64,000 bases of DNA from Acidiflorens sp963841945 (GTDB lineage Bacteria; Acidobacteriota; Terriglobia; Terriglobales; Acidobacteriaceae): NCBI GenBank assembly GCA_963841945.1, contig CAWJFC010000016.1:62001-126000 (forward strand), given 5' to 3'. A program made the translations under genes and the position numbers. Each line of letters begins with the position of its first letter. Position 1 is the first letter of the stretch. A model generated the notes under the pieces. It was not told the DNA's origin. It searched no databases and was given only the letters and a program-made list of their open reading frames with translations. Below, one piece after another: positions 16,554 to 25,455 of this stretch.

Positions 16554-17743
16554 TTGTTTGGGCAGGCTAGCTGGCGGCGGTTTGTTGGGCAGGGGCGGGG
16601 GAATGGGGCTTGTGGTTCTTTATCTTTATCTTTATCTTTGTCCTTATCCTTGCCGCCACTTTTGGCGTGATCGCGCTGGGCGGCCCGAAGATCTACGTGG
16701 AGAACGTCGAGCGCGCTGCTGGGGATTTCCGAGCCCCACTCCTCCATTTCTTCTTCATCCCAATGGCCATTGAGGCGGATGGAGCTGTCGGTAAAATCCT
16801 CAGGGAATGCCTGACGGTAGTTGCCTTCGCGGTTGAGGACATCGCCGACCTGGCGACCGGAGTGCATGTCATAGATCACTCGGGTAGCGGCGCCGCCTTG
16901 ATTGCTGAAAACGAGGAGCACCTCGCCGGCTTCGCCGTAATCGGGGCGATAGAACCATGCTTGGGGCGAGTCTGACTTGGGGCGCGGACGGCGCTTGGCA
17001 TGCCCGGGTTGTTCGACGGCGTGCTCGACCTTCGGTTCGTTGGCCGGATTGTAATAGAGGACACGCTGGCAGGAATCGCAGTAGACGATCTGCTGGCCAT
17101 TGAAAACTTCGTTGTAGTGCTGGGGGCGCAGCCGGACCTGGCAGCCCATGCATTTCTGGTCGATGACTTCGGCCAGACCGGTTCGGCGGAACTTCATGAC
17201 GCGCTCGTAGTGGCGGAGGAGATCTTCGGCGATGCCGGCGCGCAGGCCGTTGCGCCTGGCATTCCACTCGGCGAGCTTCGCCTGATCTTCGGCGGTGACG
17301 CGACGGGCATCTTCCTTCTCTTTTTCGATCTCGGCGGTTTCGGCCTTCAGCTTGGCTTCGGCGGCTTTTACGTCCTTGTCGCGCGCCTCAACGTTAACCA
17401 TGACTTCGAGGATGCGATCTTCGTTAATGCGGATTTCCTCTTCGGCGAACTGGATCTCATGGAGGAGCGCTTTGTATTGGTCGTTGGTTTTGACGTCGAG
17501 GGACTGGTCGCGGTACTTGGAGATTTTGCCCTGGAGATCCTGAATGGCCGTTTCGAACTTCTTTTTATTGGCTTCGTCGGCTTTGGCGGCGGCGCGAGCC
17601 TTTTCCAGGTGGGCCTTGGTGCCGGCGAGCTTCTGCTCGATGGCTGCGATACGTTTGGGGAGTTCGGCGATCTCCTCTTGCAGCTTGCGGATCTCCTGAT
17701 CCGCAGCCTGGAGTTGTAGCAGTCTTTCGATGTCAGGAAGCAT
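16481..17743 (-). CDS. Coiled-coil protein with C4 zinc ribbon
   Basis: A 420-residue protein. Residues 1-165 form a long coiled coil (LLQLQAADQEIRKLQEEIAE and on through AEAKLKAETAEIEKEKE). Then comes a C4 zinc ribbon, CMGCQVRLRPQ with CDSCQRVLYY 25 residues later, as in the zf-RING_7/CT398-like family of bacterial proteins. A poorly conserved C-terminal domain follows (WFYRPDYGEAGEVLLVFSNQ; MHSGRQVGDVLNREGNYRQA). Near the end a KDKDKDKDKDK run is encoded by a hexamer tandem repeat at 16616-16652. The last 35 residues, basic and Pro-rich, are read in a region overlapping the start of the TMTC-like gene, so they may be non-functional. The family's function is unknown; homologues have been linked to nucleotide or RNA binding. 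Confidence 0.8.
   Translation of the reverse strand: MLPDIERLLQLQAADQEIRKLQEEIAELPKRIAAIEQKLAGTKAHLEKARAAAKADEANKKKFETAIQDLQGKISKYRDQSLDVKTNDQYKALLHEIQFAEEEIRINEDRILEVMVNVEARDKDVKAAEAKLKAETAEIEKEKEDARRVTAEDQAKLAEWNARRNGLRAGIAEDLLRHYERVMKFRRTGLAEVIDQKCMGCQVRLRPQHYNEVFNGQQIVYCDSCQRVLYYNPANEPKVEHAVEQPGHAKRRPRPKSDSPQAWFYRPDYGEAGEVLLVFSNQGGAATRVIYDMHSGRQVGDVLNREGNYRQAFPEDFTDSSIRLNGHWDEEEMEEWGSEIPSSALDVLHVDLRAAQRDHAKSGGKDKDKDKDKDKEPQAPFPRPCPTNRRQLACPNKWTRLRIRVSLLKQKPQPARAARS
16616..16652. repeat. Hexanucleotide microsatellite (CTTTAT)n in coding sequence
   Basis: About six copies of a six-base unit CTTTAT/CTTTGT/CCTTAT encoding KD repeats in the zinc-ribbon protein. Because the unit is six bases, slippage changes the repeat number without shifting frame. 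Confidence 0.8.
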
Positions 17744-18014
17744 CGGTTGGGCGTTCTCAGATTGATTTTAGCATGGTGAGATTCTTGATTTGGCAGGGTT
17801 GTGGCGCGCCCGACCGCGTTTGGACAGAATTTCCTATATGGTTCGTGACCCAAGAGGTCATTAAACCTTCGACTTGCGGGGCAAAGCTTTCCGATCTAGC
17901 AAGCGAAATCCGGCGTGCAGCCCCCATTTCGCTCACCCGATCCGTCCAGGCTGACCTATGTGATGGGGTGGACGCTTATGTGGTAGGCTGCGGGGTTTGG
18001 TTGGAGGATGAAGC
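17744..18014. other. Intergenic region between divergent genes
   Basis: 271 bases separating the zinc-ribbon gene (minus) from the M49 peptidase (plus). The only long frame across it (17773-18018) has no recognisable features. No palindromes or clear promoters seen. Confidence 0.4.
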
Positions 18015-20099
18015 TTGAAACTTAATTCATTTTACAAGGCTGTCTGGTTGAGCACCGTTCTTATCTTCTGTATGTGCATGGCAGTCGCAGCAGCTTGCCA
18101 GCCCGCAAGCTCGGTGAAGGAGTCAAATTCCGTGGTCGAGCGCGTGGGCGACACCGCCTTCATTCGGCTGCTGGCGCCCAGCTTCGAGGCGCTTACGCCG
18201 CGGCAGCAGGCTCTGGCCTATTGGTTAACGCAGGCTGCGATTGCGATCGATCCGATTAGTTACGATCAGTTTTCGGCTTATGGACTGCGGCAAAAGCGGC
18301 TGCTGGAAGAGATCATGGCGCATTCGCAGGGGATCAAGCCGACGGTGCGGCCCCGGATTGCCGACTACGCAAAACTTTTCTGGGCGAACCGCGGGAACCA
18401 CAACGACATCACTTCGCAGAAATTTCTGCCGGCATTTACTTTTGCGGAGTTGCGCTGGGCGGCCGCGTCAGCCCAGCAAAATGGCGGCTTCAAGACAGCC
18501 TATGGGGATCTGCCGGCGCTGGAATCTCTTTCGGCGGTGAAGCACGAGGTGGACGATTTACGAGCAGCGTTTTTCGACGCGAGTTTTGAGCCGATGGAGG
18601 TGGCGAAGAGTCCGGGAGCGGGGAAGGATGTGATCCAGGCGAGTTCGAATACGTTTTATCCGGGATTGAGTCTGGAGGATTTGAAGGGATTTGAAGAGAG
18701 ATATCCGCTGAATTCGCGGGTGGTGCATGGGGCGGATGGGAAGCTGACGGAAGTGGTATATCGCGCGGGAACACCGGATGGAAAAGTCGCGCCCGGCCTG
18801 TATGCGACGTATTTGAAAAAAGCGAACGAGTGCCTGGCAAAGGCGCAGGCTTATGCGGAGCCGGGGCAAGCGGAGGCGATTGGGCATCTGATTCGATTTT
18901 ATGAAACAGGCGAATACCCGGAGTGGGTGGCGTTTGGAATTGCGTGGGTGCAGAACAACGCGACAGTGGACTTTGACAACGGGTTTATCGAGGTTTATCG
19001 CGACGCGCGCGGGGCGAAGGGAAGCTCGCAGGCGTTTGTGACGATTACCGACCAGCCGACGACCGAGGCGATCAAGAAGTTGGCGGAGAATGCGGCTTAT
19101 TTCGAAGAGAAGGCGCCTTGGCTGGCGCAATATAAGCGGACGTCATTCAAGGCCACGTCGGTGAAGGCAGTGGAAACTCTGATCGAGACTGGCGACTTCA
19201 GCGTGGGTACGATTGGCGACAATTTGCCGAACGAGAATGAAATTCACGAGAAGTATGGATCGAAGAACTTCATTTTTACCGGGAGCATGCGGGCTTTGAA
19301 CGCAGCGAATGGGACGACGTTGATTACGGAATTTGCGCCGGATGCGGCAACCGCCGAACGCGACCAGAAGTACGGTCCCAAGGCAACGGATATGCTGGTG
19401 GAGCTGCATGAGGTGATCGGGCATGGGTCTGGGAAATTGAGCGAGCGAGTGAGCGTGGGAGCCCAGTCGTACCTGAAGGAATATTTTTCGACGCTCGAAG
19501 AGGGGCGGGCGGATCTGATGGCGCTGTGGAACGTGTGGGATCCGAAGCTGAAGGAGTTAGGGCTGATTACGGATCAGGAGGAAGTGGCGAAGGCGATGTA
19601 TGACAACGCGGCCTCGGTAGCGTTGACGCAGTTGAGAAGGATTCCGAAGGGCGACACGATTGAAGAAGATCATGAGCGCGACCGGCAGCTGATTGCGCGC
19701 TATATTGCCGACCGGGTTCCGGGATCAATCGAGCAGTTCAGGCGCGACGGGAAGACCTATGTGCGGGTGGCGGATTACGAGAAAATGCGTAAGGGCGTGG
19801 GGATGCTGCTGGCGGAGTTTATGCGAATCAAGGCGGAGGGGGATTACGACGCGATCAAGGCTCTCGTGGAGAAGTATGGAGTTCATTTCGATCCGGCGCT
19901 GCGCGATGAGGTGATGGCGAGATATAAGAAACTGAATTTGCCGACTTACTTTGCTGGGGTGAACGCCCGGCTGATAGCGCGGATTGGCAAGGACGGGTCG
20001 GTGGAGAAGGTGGAGATTGGCGAGGCGGATGTGGTGGGGCAGTATTTGGAGTATGGGGCTATGTTTGATGAAGGGCTTAAGACGTCAGATCGACAGTAA
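18015..20099 (+). CDS. Peptidase family M49 (dipeptidyl peptidase III-like), probable lipoprotein
   Basis: A 694-residue zinc peptidase. The M49 signature is complete: HEVIGHGSGK (HExxxH zinc site, HELLGHGSGK in DPP III) at about residue 470 and LEEGRADLMALWNVWDPK (EECRAD-type third ligand) about 35 residues later. Family members release dipeptides from the N-terminus of short peptides. I keep the TTG at 18015: GGAGG lies seven bases upstream, and only this start gives the full N-terminal signal MKLNSFYKAVWLSTVLIF followed by a lipobox-like VAAAC. This suggests an outer-membrane or periplasmic lipoprotein. A six-codon ATG frame (18008, ATG to TAA) overlaps the start. Confidence 0.9.
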   Translation: MKLNSFYKAVWLSTVLIFCMCMAVAAACQPASSVKESNSVVERVGDTAFIRLLAPSFEALTPRQQALAYWLTQAAIAIDPISYDQFSAYGLRQKRLLEEIMAHSQGIKPTVRPRIADYAKLFWANRGNHNDITSQKFLPAFTFAELRWAAASAQQNGGFKTAYGDLPALESLSAVKHEVDDLRAAFFDASFEPMEVAKSPGAGKDVIQASSNTFYPGLSLEDLKGFEERYPLNSRVVHGADGKLTEVVYRAGTPDGKVAPGLYATYLKKANECLAKAQAYAEPGQAEAIGHLIRFYETGEYPEWVAFGIAWVQNNATVDFDNGFIEVYRDARGAKGSSQAFVTITDQPTTEAIKKLAENAAYFEEKAPWLAQYKRTSFKATSVKAVETLIETGDFSVGTIGDNLPNENEIHEKYGSKNFIFTGSMRALNAANGTTLITEFAPDAATAERDQKYGPKATDMLVELHEVIGHGSGKLSERVSVGAQSYLKEYFSTLEEGRADLMALWNVWDPKLKELGLITDQEEVAKAMYDNAASVALTQLRRIPKGDTIEEDHERDRQLIARYIADRVPGSIEQFRRDGKTYVRVADYEKMRKGVGMLLAEFMRIKAEGDYDAIKALVEKYGVHFDPALRDEVMARYKKLNLPTYFAGVNARLIARIGKDGSVEKVEIGEADVVGQYLEYGAMFDEGLKTSDRQ

Positions 20100-20300
20100 A
20101 GCGATCGCGACATTTCGCCCAAGCAAAATCAGATCGAAAATTGCCCGAACCGGTTCAACCAAAATTGGACACGCCTTGGTATTCAGAGTAGTGTTGGAAT
20201 TGAGTGAGCAGTTCTTCTCCTCTTTCAGGTCCCCTGAGCTAAGTCAGTTCATCTGAAGTAATCTCCCCTTAGTTACGCCAACCTACAGTAGGGGTGTCTA

Positions 20301-20519
20301 ATGATTAGCGCCAAGACCCAGAAACAACCGCAGCCAAAGACCCTGGTCGACCCGAAAAGCTCCGTTGACAAGGTAGCGATGATGCCACATTCGGTTCCAT
20401 CACAACACGACATAAGAGAGCGCGCGTATCAACTCTATGAAACCCGCGGTTGTGAAGCGGGGCAGGATGAGCAGGACTGGCTGCGCGCCGAGCAACAGCT
20501 TCTCAAAGCGAGGAAGTAA
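20301..20519 (+). CDS. DUF2934 domain protein
   Basis: A 72-residue protein with the DUF2934 motif in its C-terminal half: IRERAYQLYETRGCEAGQD followed by EQDWLRAEQQLL (family pattern 'IR..AY.lye.RG...G....DWl.AE.el'). These small proteins are abundant in Acidobacteria and Proteobacteria and have no known function. The ribosome site is AGGGG six bases before the ATG. It is followed ten bases later by another small gene. Confidence 0.8.
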   Translation: MISAKTQKQPQPKTLVDPKSSVDKVAMMPHSVPSQHDIRERAYQLYETRGCEAGQDEQDWLRAEQQLLKARK

Positions 20520-20529
20520 CAGAGAGCCC

Positions 20530-20751
20530 ATGCCAAGGAAACGTGGAAATCCAAATTGGTGCAGGCCGCCGATGGCCGTGCTGATCGTGACTCCACCGAC
20601 GTTTGAAACGGTCGCCAAAGCGCTGGGACTAACCGCAACGGAATTCGAAGGTTCAATCCCACTTCGAGAGTGGGCGAACCGGAATAAAGACCACAAGTAT
20701 GTGCCCCTGGACTTGTTAGAAGCCTGGGGATTGCAAGACTCAGCTTCATAA
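20530..20751 (+). CDS. Small protein of unknown function
   Basis: A 73-residue protein starting MPRKRGNPNWCRPPMAV. I chose this ATG over a frame opening at 20437 because it lies just after the DUF2934 stop and gives a compact protein. It contains TFETVAKALGLTATEFEGSI and HKYVPLDLLEAWGL, which look like a short helix-turn-helix or SAM-like helical unit. I do not recognise the family. It probably shares a transcript with the DUF2934 gene. Confidence 0.5.
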   Translation: MPRKRGNPNWCRPPMAVLIVTPPTFETVAKALGLTATEFEGSIPLREWANRNKDHKYVPLDLLEAWGLQDSAS

Positions 20752-20805
20752 GCCCAGCCCACCCGGCCTGGTCCCTCCAGGCTGGTGGCGACGGGAGAAC
20801 CGTAC

Positions 20806-21947
20806 CTATTTGTCCTCACCGGGCATGGGATGCTGCGCCTGATCAGCCTGCGGGACTAACTGCTGGTAGATGGCGCGGGGAACCTGCGAATCCCAGTAGC
20901 CGGACGTCTTCGCAAAGCCTACGATTCCGAAAAATAGAATGGTGATTCCTGCCGCCATCGCCCACACAGGAACTTGGGGCGGCGCGAGGCCGGGGAGTTT
21001 TGGGAGCGAGAGGCTCAATGTGTCTTTGGCGGGACAGACGGCTACGCACTCGAGGCAGCCGGTGCATTCCGCGGACTTGATGGTGACGAGCTTGTCGACC
21101 GGGAGCGACAGAGGGACAGGCTTTCGCGCACTTGGCGCAATCGATGCAGGCTGCCGGGATTGCGGCGAATGCGAGTGGGACTGGCGAGCGCAGCGAGTCC
21201 GAGAAGCGCGCCGTAGGGGCAGAGATAGCGGCACCAGAAATTCTGGATGAAGAGCGAGGCGATCGCAAGAACTGTGAGGACGATCGCGGCGGTCTCGCCA
21301 AGGTGGCGGAAGAAGTTGAGCATGCGTACGTCAGCGATGAGGCCGTAAGGGCTGGCCATGAAGGCGGAGATTTCGTCGGCTCCCATCGAGAAAGCGGCCA
21401 CGACGAAGAAGGCCAGCAGCAGGTATTTCAGGCTGCGGAGGGCGAGGTCGAGCCAGCGCGGCGCCTGAAAGTTACGGCGGAAGAGTTTGCGGCCGATGCG
21501 CCAGAGGTATTCGGAGATCGTGCCAACCGGACAGAGCCAGCTACAGAAGGCCTTGCGGAAGAGGAAAGAGATGGCGAGGAAGGCGATCAGCAGAAACAGG
21601 GCGGCGGGATGCAGAGTGGGGACGTGGCGGGTGAGGAGCAGGTATTTCAGGTTCATGAGGCCGGCGATGGGGAGCCAGCCCTCGACACCGGCCGGGCGGG
21701 GCATGGAGGTTGATGCTCCACCCGGCTCGAATTGCCTTACCCAAATGTAGAAGATCACGCCCAGCCAGCCGTTGAGCACGAGAAAAGCGATCTGGAAGAT
21801 GCGGCGCGTGAGTTGCGAATAGTCGTGACCGGTGCGGCGGACGAGCTTTTTCTTTGGATTCGGGACGGAGGCTGGTTGCACGCCGGGTGGCGTGATTTTG
21901 AGCGTGGCCGGAATGCCCGGAATCTCGATCTCTGCTTGCGTTGCCAT
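20806..21947 (-). pseudogene. NapH/CcoG-like 4Fe-4S membrane protein, split by two frameshifts
   Basis: Three overlapping minus-strand frames together encode one polyferredoxin-type membrane protein. The first (from MATQAEIEIPG at 21947, AGGA five bases upstream) has four to five membrane helices plus FCSWLCPVGTISEYLWRIGR and FWCRYLCPYGALLGL, the two CxxxCP motifs of the NapH/NosR/RdxA group. The second frame supplies ACIDCAKCAKACPS, and the third supplies CTGCLECVAVCPAKD and a last helix. Thus both 4Fe-4S clusters survive, but in different frames. Removing one G at each of two CCGGG sites (21154-21157 and about 21099-21103) restores a 379-codon gene ending APPQVPVW...PMPGEDK. It is likely to pass electrons between the quinone pool and a periplasmic partner. 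Either the sequence has two errors or the gene is dead. Confidence 0.8.
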
Positions 21948-21991
21948 AGCCATCCTATGGTTCAAGGCTAACGGGGTGGTGAACATCTGCA

Positions 21992-22007
21992 TGTGACCTA
22001 TGTCACG
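21992..22007. promoter_or_regulatory. CRP/FNR-family binding site between divergent genes
   Basis: TGTGA-CCTATG-TCACG matches the CRP consensus TGTGA-N6-TCACA at nine of ten positions, with the central GTGAC-N4-GTCAC perfectly symmetric. It lies 45 bases before the chosen start of the 4Fe-4S membrane protein and 68 bases before the TauE/SafE gene. It is therefore placed to control either. A redox- or cAMP-responsive regulator would suit the iron-sulfur gene. Confidence 0.6.
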
Positions 22008-22074
22008 TTGCAGCGATTTTTCGCCGGATTTAGTCCTCCCAGGCTCGCTTGTCGGCCCGCAGGCGTGATAAATC

Positions 22075-22845
22075 TTGTACTTGCCGATTCAGGTTGCCAT
22101 CTTCCTGTTTTTTGCCGGAGCGCTGGGCGGCGCGTTGAACGCGGTCGCAGGCGGCGGGAGCTTTATTGCATTTCCGGCTCTGCTGTTTACCGGGGTCGCT
22201 CCGATTCCTGCGAACGCCACTAATACGGTCGCTCTTTGGGTGGGAGTAACGGCGAGTGGAGGCGCTTATCGCAAACATCTGGATATTTCGCGGCGGGTGA
22301 TGGTTCCGCTGGCGGTAACGAGCGTGATTGGCGGAATTGCCGGCGCCTATCTCTTGCTGCACACGCCGGCGCAGACTTTTTTGCAGGTGCTGCCGTGGCT
22401 CATGCTGGGAGCGACGTTGCTGTTTATGTTCGGCGGAAGGCTGGCGCGGTCGAACGATGGGCTCGCGCGGGATATTTCAACTTCGGCGCTGGTGTTTGCT
22501 TCGGTGTTTGAGCTGATTGTCTCGGTTTATGGAGGGTATTTTGGTGGAGGCGTGGGGATTCTGAATCTGGCGATGCTGGCCGTGATCGGAATGACCGACA
22601 TTCATGCGATGAATGCGCTGAAGGTTGTTTTAGGCGGGATCATCAATGGCGTGGCGGTGATTACGTTCATCGTGAAGGGCGCTGTCGTTTGGAAGCAAGG
22701 GACGATTATGATTGTGGGCGCGCTGATCGGCGGATACCTGGGCGCGCAATATGCGCAGAAGCTGCCAGCGGCATGGATTCGAGGATTTGTGATTTTTGTG
22801 GGAGTAGGAATGACAGGGTATTTTTTTTGGAAGGCGTATGGGTAG
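22075..22845 (+). CDS. TauE/SafE family sulfite/sulfonate exporter
   Basis: A 256-residue inner-membrane protein with about eight helices in two homologous halves. GALNAVAGGGSFIAFPALLF and VYGGYFGGGVGILNLAMLAV are the duplicated glycine-rich 'G..aG.gGg..l.P.L' motifs of the TauE/SafE (DUF81) family, and TNTVALWVG follows the first. Members export sulfite or organosulfonates, or take up sulfur compounds. The frame starts at a TTG (22075), which is the best in-frame start near the first helix, but no strong ribosome site is visible. Divergent from the 4Fe-4S protein, with a CRP-like site between them. Confidence 0.85.
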   Translation: MYLPIQVAIFLFFAGALGGALNAVAGGGSFIAFPALLFTGVAPIPANATNTVALWVGVTASGGAYRKHLDISRRVMVPLAVTSVIGGIAGAYLLLHTPAQTFLQVLPWLMLGATLLFMFGGRLARSNDGLARDISTSALVFASVFELIVSVYGGYFGGGVGILNLAMLAVIGMTDIHAMNALKVVLGGIINGVAVITFIVKGAVVWKQGTIMIVGALIGGYLGAQYAQKLPAAWIRGFVIFVGVGMTGYFFWKAYG

Positions 22846-22887
22846 AGGCCTTCGTTAGGCCGGCTTTACTCCTCGTCCTAACGTTCA

Positions 22888-22939
22888 ACTTTCTCTCTTT
22901 ACTTTCTCTCTTTAGTTTCTCTCTTTACTGTCTCTCTTT
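22888..22939. repeat. Four tandem copies of a 13-bp pyrimidine repeat
   Basis: Unit ACTTTCTCTCTTT, repeated at 22888, 22901, 22914 (ACT to AGT) and 22927 (one substitution). It forms a 52-base all-pyrimidine-rich tract between two convergent genes. The last copy runs into the stop codon of the HAD hydrolase gene. Such mirror-like polypurine/polypyrimidine tracts can form triplex DNA. Confidence 0.9.
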
Positions 22940-23654
22940 ACTTCGTTGCGGCCGCCAGAATTTGCTCAAGTGAAAAATTCTGAAGCTCTCCTATGCGTTG
23001 GATGGTGATATCGGGTTCGGCATATTGGGATACCAGCTCGGCGTTTAGCGCGTAATGGCCCTGGCGCGGAAAGACTGTGGTTACCCGCTGGCCCCACTTT
23101 TCCTTGATTGCCGAGAGCAGGCGGACTTTGTCGTCAACCATTACGTAGTGCCTGGCTGGGTATTTTGCTTCGACGTCTTCGAGTTCGAGTTCTTTGTGAA
23201 CGTAGATGAGGACGTGGCCTTCGAAGGCGTCATAGAGGCCAGAGCGATCGACTTTCCGCGGTTGGAAGACGACGTCGCCATCGCTGAGAATAACCGCGTG
23301 ACCGAGCCGGCGCGCATGATCGACCGCGTCGAGCGACTCGGGGAATAGGCGGTTGGCGAACGGGTAGTTGATCATGAAGTAGGAAACTTCAAGGAGCTTG
23401 GGGTCGCGGGGACGCTCGATCCGATAGCGCTGGAGAGCTCCTAGGTAGTCGGCGTAGCCGAGTTCGGTACGGAGCTGCTCGAAGATCTGCCAATAGCGTT
23501 CCGCGGCTTCGGCGCTGACTTTATTTTGCAAATGACGCTGGAGGTCGGCGGCGACGCGATCGTTGTCAATGAGCGTATTGTCGACGTCGAAGAGAAAAAC
23601 GGTGGAGGCGGTGGCGTCGTCGCGATTCAAGGTTGTGTCCTTCGAAGCGATCAT
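22938..23654 (-). CDS. HAD family hydrolase
   Basis: A 238-residue haloacid-dehalogenase-fold phosphatase. Motif I is FLFDVDNTLIDND (nucleophile Asp, general acid Asp), motif II is AVILSDGDVVFQ, the motif III lysine is about HKELELE, and motif IV is HYVMVDDKVRLL. The helical cap lies between motifs I and II. It resembles uncharacterised acidobacterial HADs more than a named enzyme, so the substrate is open. Its 3' end overlaps a pyrimidine tandem repeat. There is no operon partner. Confidence 0.85.
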   Translation of the reverse strand: MIASKDTTLNRDDATASTVFLFDVDNTLIDNDRVAADLQRHLQNKVSAEAAERYWQIFEQLRTELGYADYLGALQRYRIERPRDPKLLEVSYFMINYPFANRLFPESLDAVDHARRLGHAVILSDGDVVFQPRKVDRSGLYDAFEGHVLIYVHKELELEDVEAKYPARHYVMVDDKVRLLSAIKEKWGQRVTTVFPRQGHYALNAELVSQYAEPDITIQRIGELQNFSLEQILAAATK

Positions 23655-23967
23655 AAATTAAGTTGTGGCGGAGGTGGGGTGGTACGCCCTGCACTTCTTT
23701 TCTACAGATTTCATGGATTTCGTCGATGGGTCTTTGTATTACCGGTCGATGCATCCGATTCGGTGGAATGTGCGTGAGTGGAGTGCCGGGGGCGAACTGG
23801 CCTGGAGTCAGGTCGCTTTATGGCTTGAAATCTGAGATTTGTAGACGGTCTTGCCTTGAGTCTCCAGGTGTAGTAAAAAGGCCCTTCTCATTCTGGGATT
23901 AGAGCTGCTAACGAGACAACAGCATTGCCTGACGAACCAGCCATTCTCGCTCTTCAGGAGAGGTTCA
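23655..23967. other. Intergenic region, nothing recognised
   Basis: 313 bases upstream of the HAD gene. Several short frames cross it, but none has a ribosome site, family resemblance or coherent composition. No palindromes noted. Confidence 0.4.
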
Positions 23968-24201
23968 TTGGAACATATTGATGCGCAGGTCATGAAACGC
24001 TTTGATACGCGCTCGAGCCGGCCATGCGAATTTTGCCGGGAACTCGATCCGCAGTTTACGCAGCGCAGACCGCTGGACCAGATGGTCGCGACTAGTCGGA
24101 AAGCCACAGCTTCGTCCCATTTAACCGAAGACGGCTATGTGCGACACCGGATTCTGGAACTCCGGAGGATGACCTCGCGTGTGCCAGTAAATGCGGCCTA
24201 G
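23968..24201 (+). CDS. Possible small protein, unknown
   Basis: A 77-codon frame starting at TTG with AGGAGAGG four bases upstream, a strong ribosome site for so weak a start. The product begins MEHIDAQVMKRFDTRSSRPC, has a single CEFC pair and ends RRMTSRVPVNAA. I recognise no family. The ribosome site is the main support; it could be chance. Confidence 0.3.
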   Translation: MEHIDAQVMKRFDTRSSRPCEFCRELDPQFTQRRPLDQMVATSRKATASSHLTEDGYVRHRILELRRMTSRVPVNAA

Positions 24202-24421
24202 TTGCAATCTTTTGCCAAGAGTTTGGATTTGGCGGCGTATTGACAATTTTCTACGCAATTTTCAGCTCCCCTTCAGTTCTAATTGAGTAAGCCCGAATGA
24301 CTGCGATTCACGGGCGCGAACTTTTCACGGATCTTTTGCATCCGCAGATGTCGAAACGACGAATCTCAGCGCCTGTGTTCCTGAACGTTGCAGGAGTTAC
24401 AGTAGTGCGGGGAGGGCACCG
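24202..24421. other. Intergenic region upstream of the secreted hypothetical
   Basis: 220 bases. A TTGACA at about 24239-24244 is a perfect -35, but no -10 sits at 16-18 bases. Nothing else is recognisable. Confidence 0.35.
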
Positions 24422-25264
24422 ATGCCGACCGCTCGAAGATACTTTTTCCTGCGCATGATGTCAGGTGGCTTTCGCCTGATTGTGGTCTGGTGTTTCTTTC
24501 TATCTTTGCCGCTGGCTGCGCAGAGTCCTTATATGGAGTTTCACGGTGTCCCACCGTTTGGGATTGGCGGGTCTGCGGCAGCGCGCACGAATGCAAATGG
24601 ATATGGCACGGCGACCGCCTTTGGGTGCTGCGCTAGTTTTTTCTTTCCTTCAAGTTTTTCGCCCATGGTTCCTTATCCGTCTCCCGGTACGGAGGAGCGC
24701 GGAAATCACGGGCACCATCGCCGCGCCAGCAAGGATGCCGGCGTAGTCGCCGAGGCGGTCTATGTTCCCTATGGCGTGCCCTACGCTGAGTATGGGGCTG
24801 ATGATGCAGCTGACGAACCGGCTGATGAACCGGACGGTGTGGCGACTGCCGAGGCTGAACAGACGGAGATTGCGGGTGATTCGGCGGTTGTAGAAGTGAA
24901 GGCCAGGAGGCAACGCGGAGCAGCCAAGGGGGCTGCGGGTACCGTTCAGCCGGGTGAGGAAGTTGCCGCCGGGGAAGCTACCGGCGATGGTCGAGATAAT
25001 GAGAGCGAGCAGCCCGCGGAGGGAGACGCCGGAGCGACGCGGGCTCCCGAGCCGGTGGTGGCCCAACCGACTACCGTTTTGGTTTTCAAGGATGGACACC
25101 GCGGACAAGTGGTGAATTACGCCATTGTGGGCGACACGTTATTCGATTTTTCCGGCGACCGCACGCACAAGATTTTGCTTTCCGACCTGGATGTAACGGC
25201 GACTCAGAAGGCAAATGACGCGGTGGGCGTGGAGTTTAAGCTGCCGCCAGATGAGGCGAAGTAG
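24422..25264 (+). CDS. Secreted protein of unknown function with conserved C-terminal domain
   Basis: A 280-residue exported protein. An N-terminal signal (FRLIVVWCFFLSLPLAAQSP) is followed by a Gly/Pro-rich stretch, a long acidic low-complexity region (DDAADEPADEPDG; VQPGEEVAAGEATGDG) and a compact C-terminal domain of about 60 residues (TTVLVFKDGHRGQVVNYAIV; TLFDFSGDRTHKILLSDLDV; GVEFKLP). I believe I have seen this C-terminal 'FKDGH..EV.NYAI.G..L.D' domain in many acidobacterial secreted proteins, but I know no function. Start ATG with GGGAGGG about seven bases upstream. Confidence 0.65.
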   Translation: MPTARRYFFLRMMSGGFRLIVVWCFFLSLPLAAQSPYMEFHGVPPFGIGGSAAARTNANGYGTATAFGCCASFFFPSSFSPMVPYPSPGTEERGNHGHHRRASKDAGVVAEAVYVPYGVPYAEYGADDAADEPADEPDGVATAEAEQTEIAGDSAVVEVKARRQRGAAKGAAGTVQPGEEVAAGEATGDGRDNESEQPAEGDAGATRAPEPVVAQPTTVLVFKDGHRGQVVNYAIVGDTLFDFSGDRTHKILLSDLDVTATQKANDAVGVEFKLPPDEAK

Positions 25265-25356
25265 GGGGACGCCGGGCATTCGGCGGTTTGTCTTCACAAG
25301 AGGTTCCAGACTCCCGGGATTTAGAAGCCCCTCTGGCAAAATCAAATTAACGCAAC

Positions 25357-25372
25357 GCTGAAGCACTGCGCC
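25357..25372. repeat. Degenerate CTGAAGC repeat copy
   Basis: GCTGAAGCACTGCGCC, matching the right half of the perfect palindrome at 11041-11056 at 15 of 16 positions. Its stem is imperfect here. Located between the secreted hypothetical and argR. Confidence 0.55.
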
Positions 25373-25455
25373 CGAACCGCAAAGCGAGTCTCCCAGCTTC
25401 GGCGTTCAGCTTTGGGGGTTCATTTCCTTAGTGATTTCCGCTTGAGTCATTCCGC

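Noticed and set aside
17773..18018. 81-codon frame before the M49 peptidase
   Set aside because: No ribosome site, no family resemblance, and it overlaps the strong start region of the next gene.
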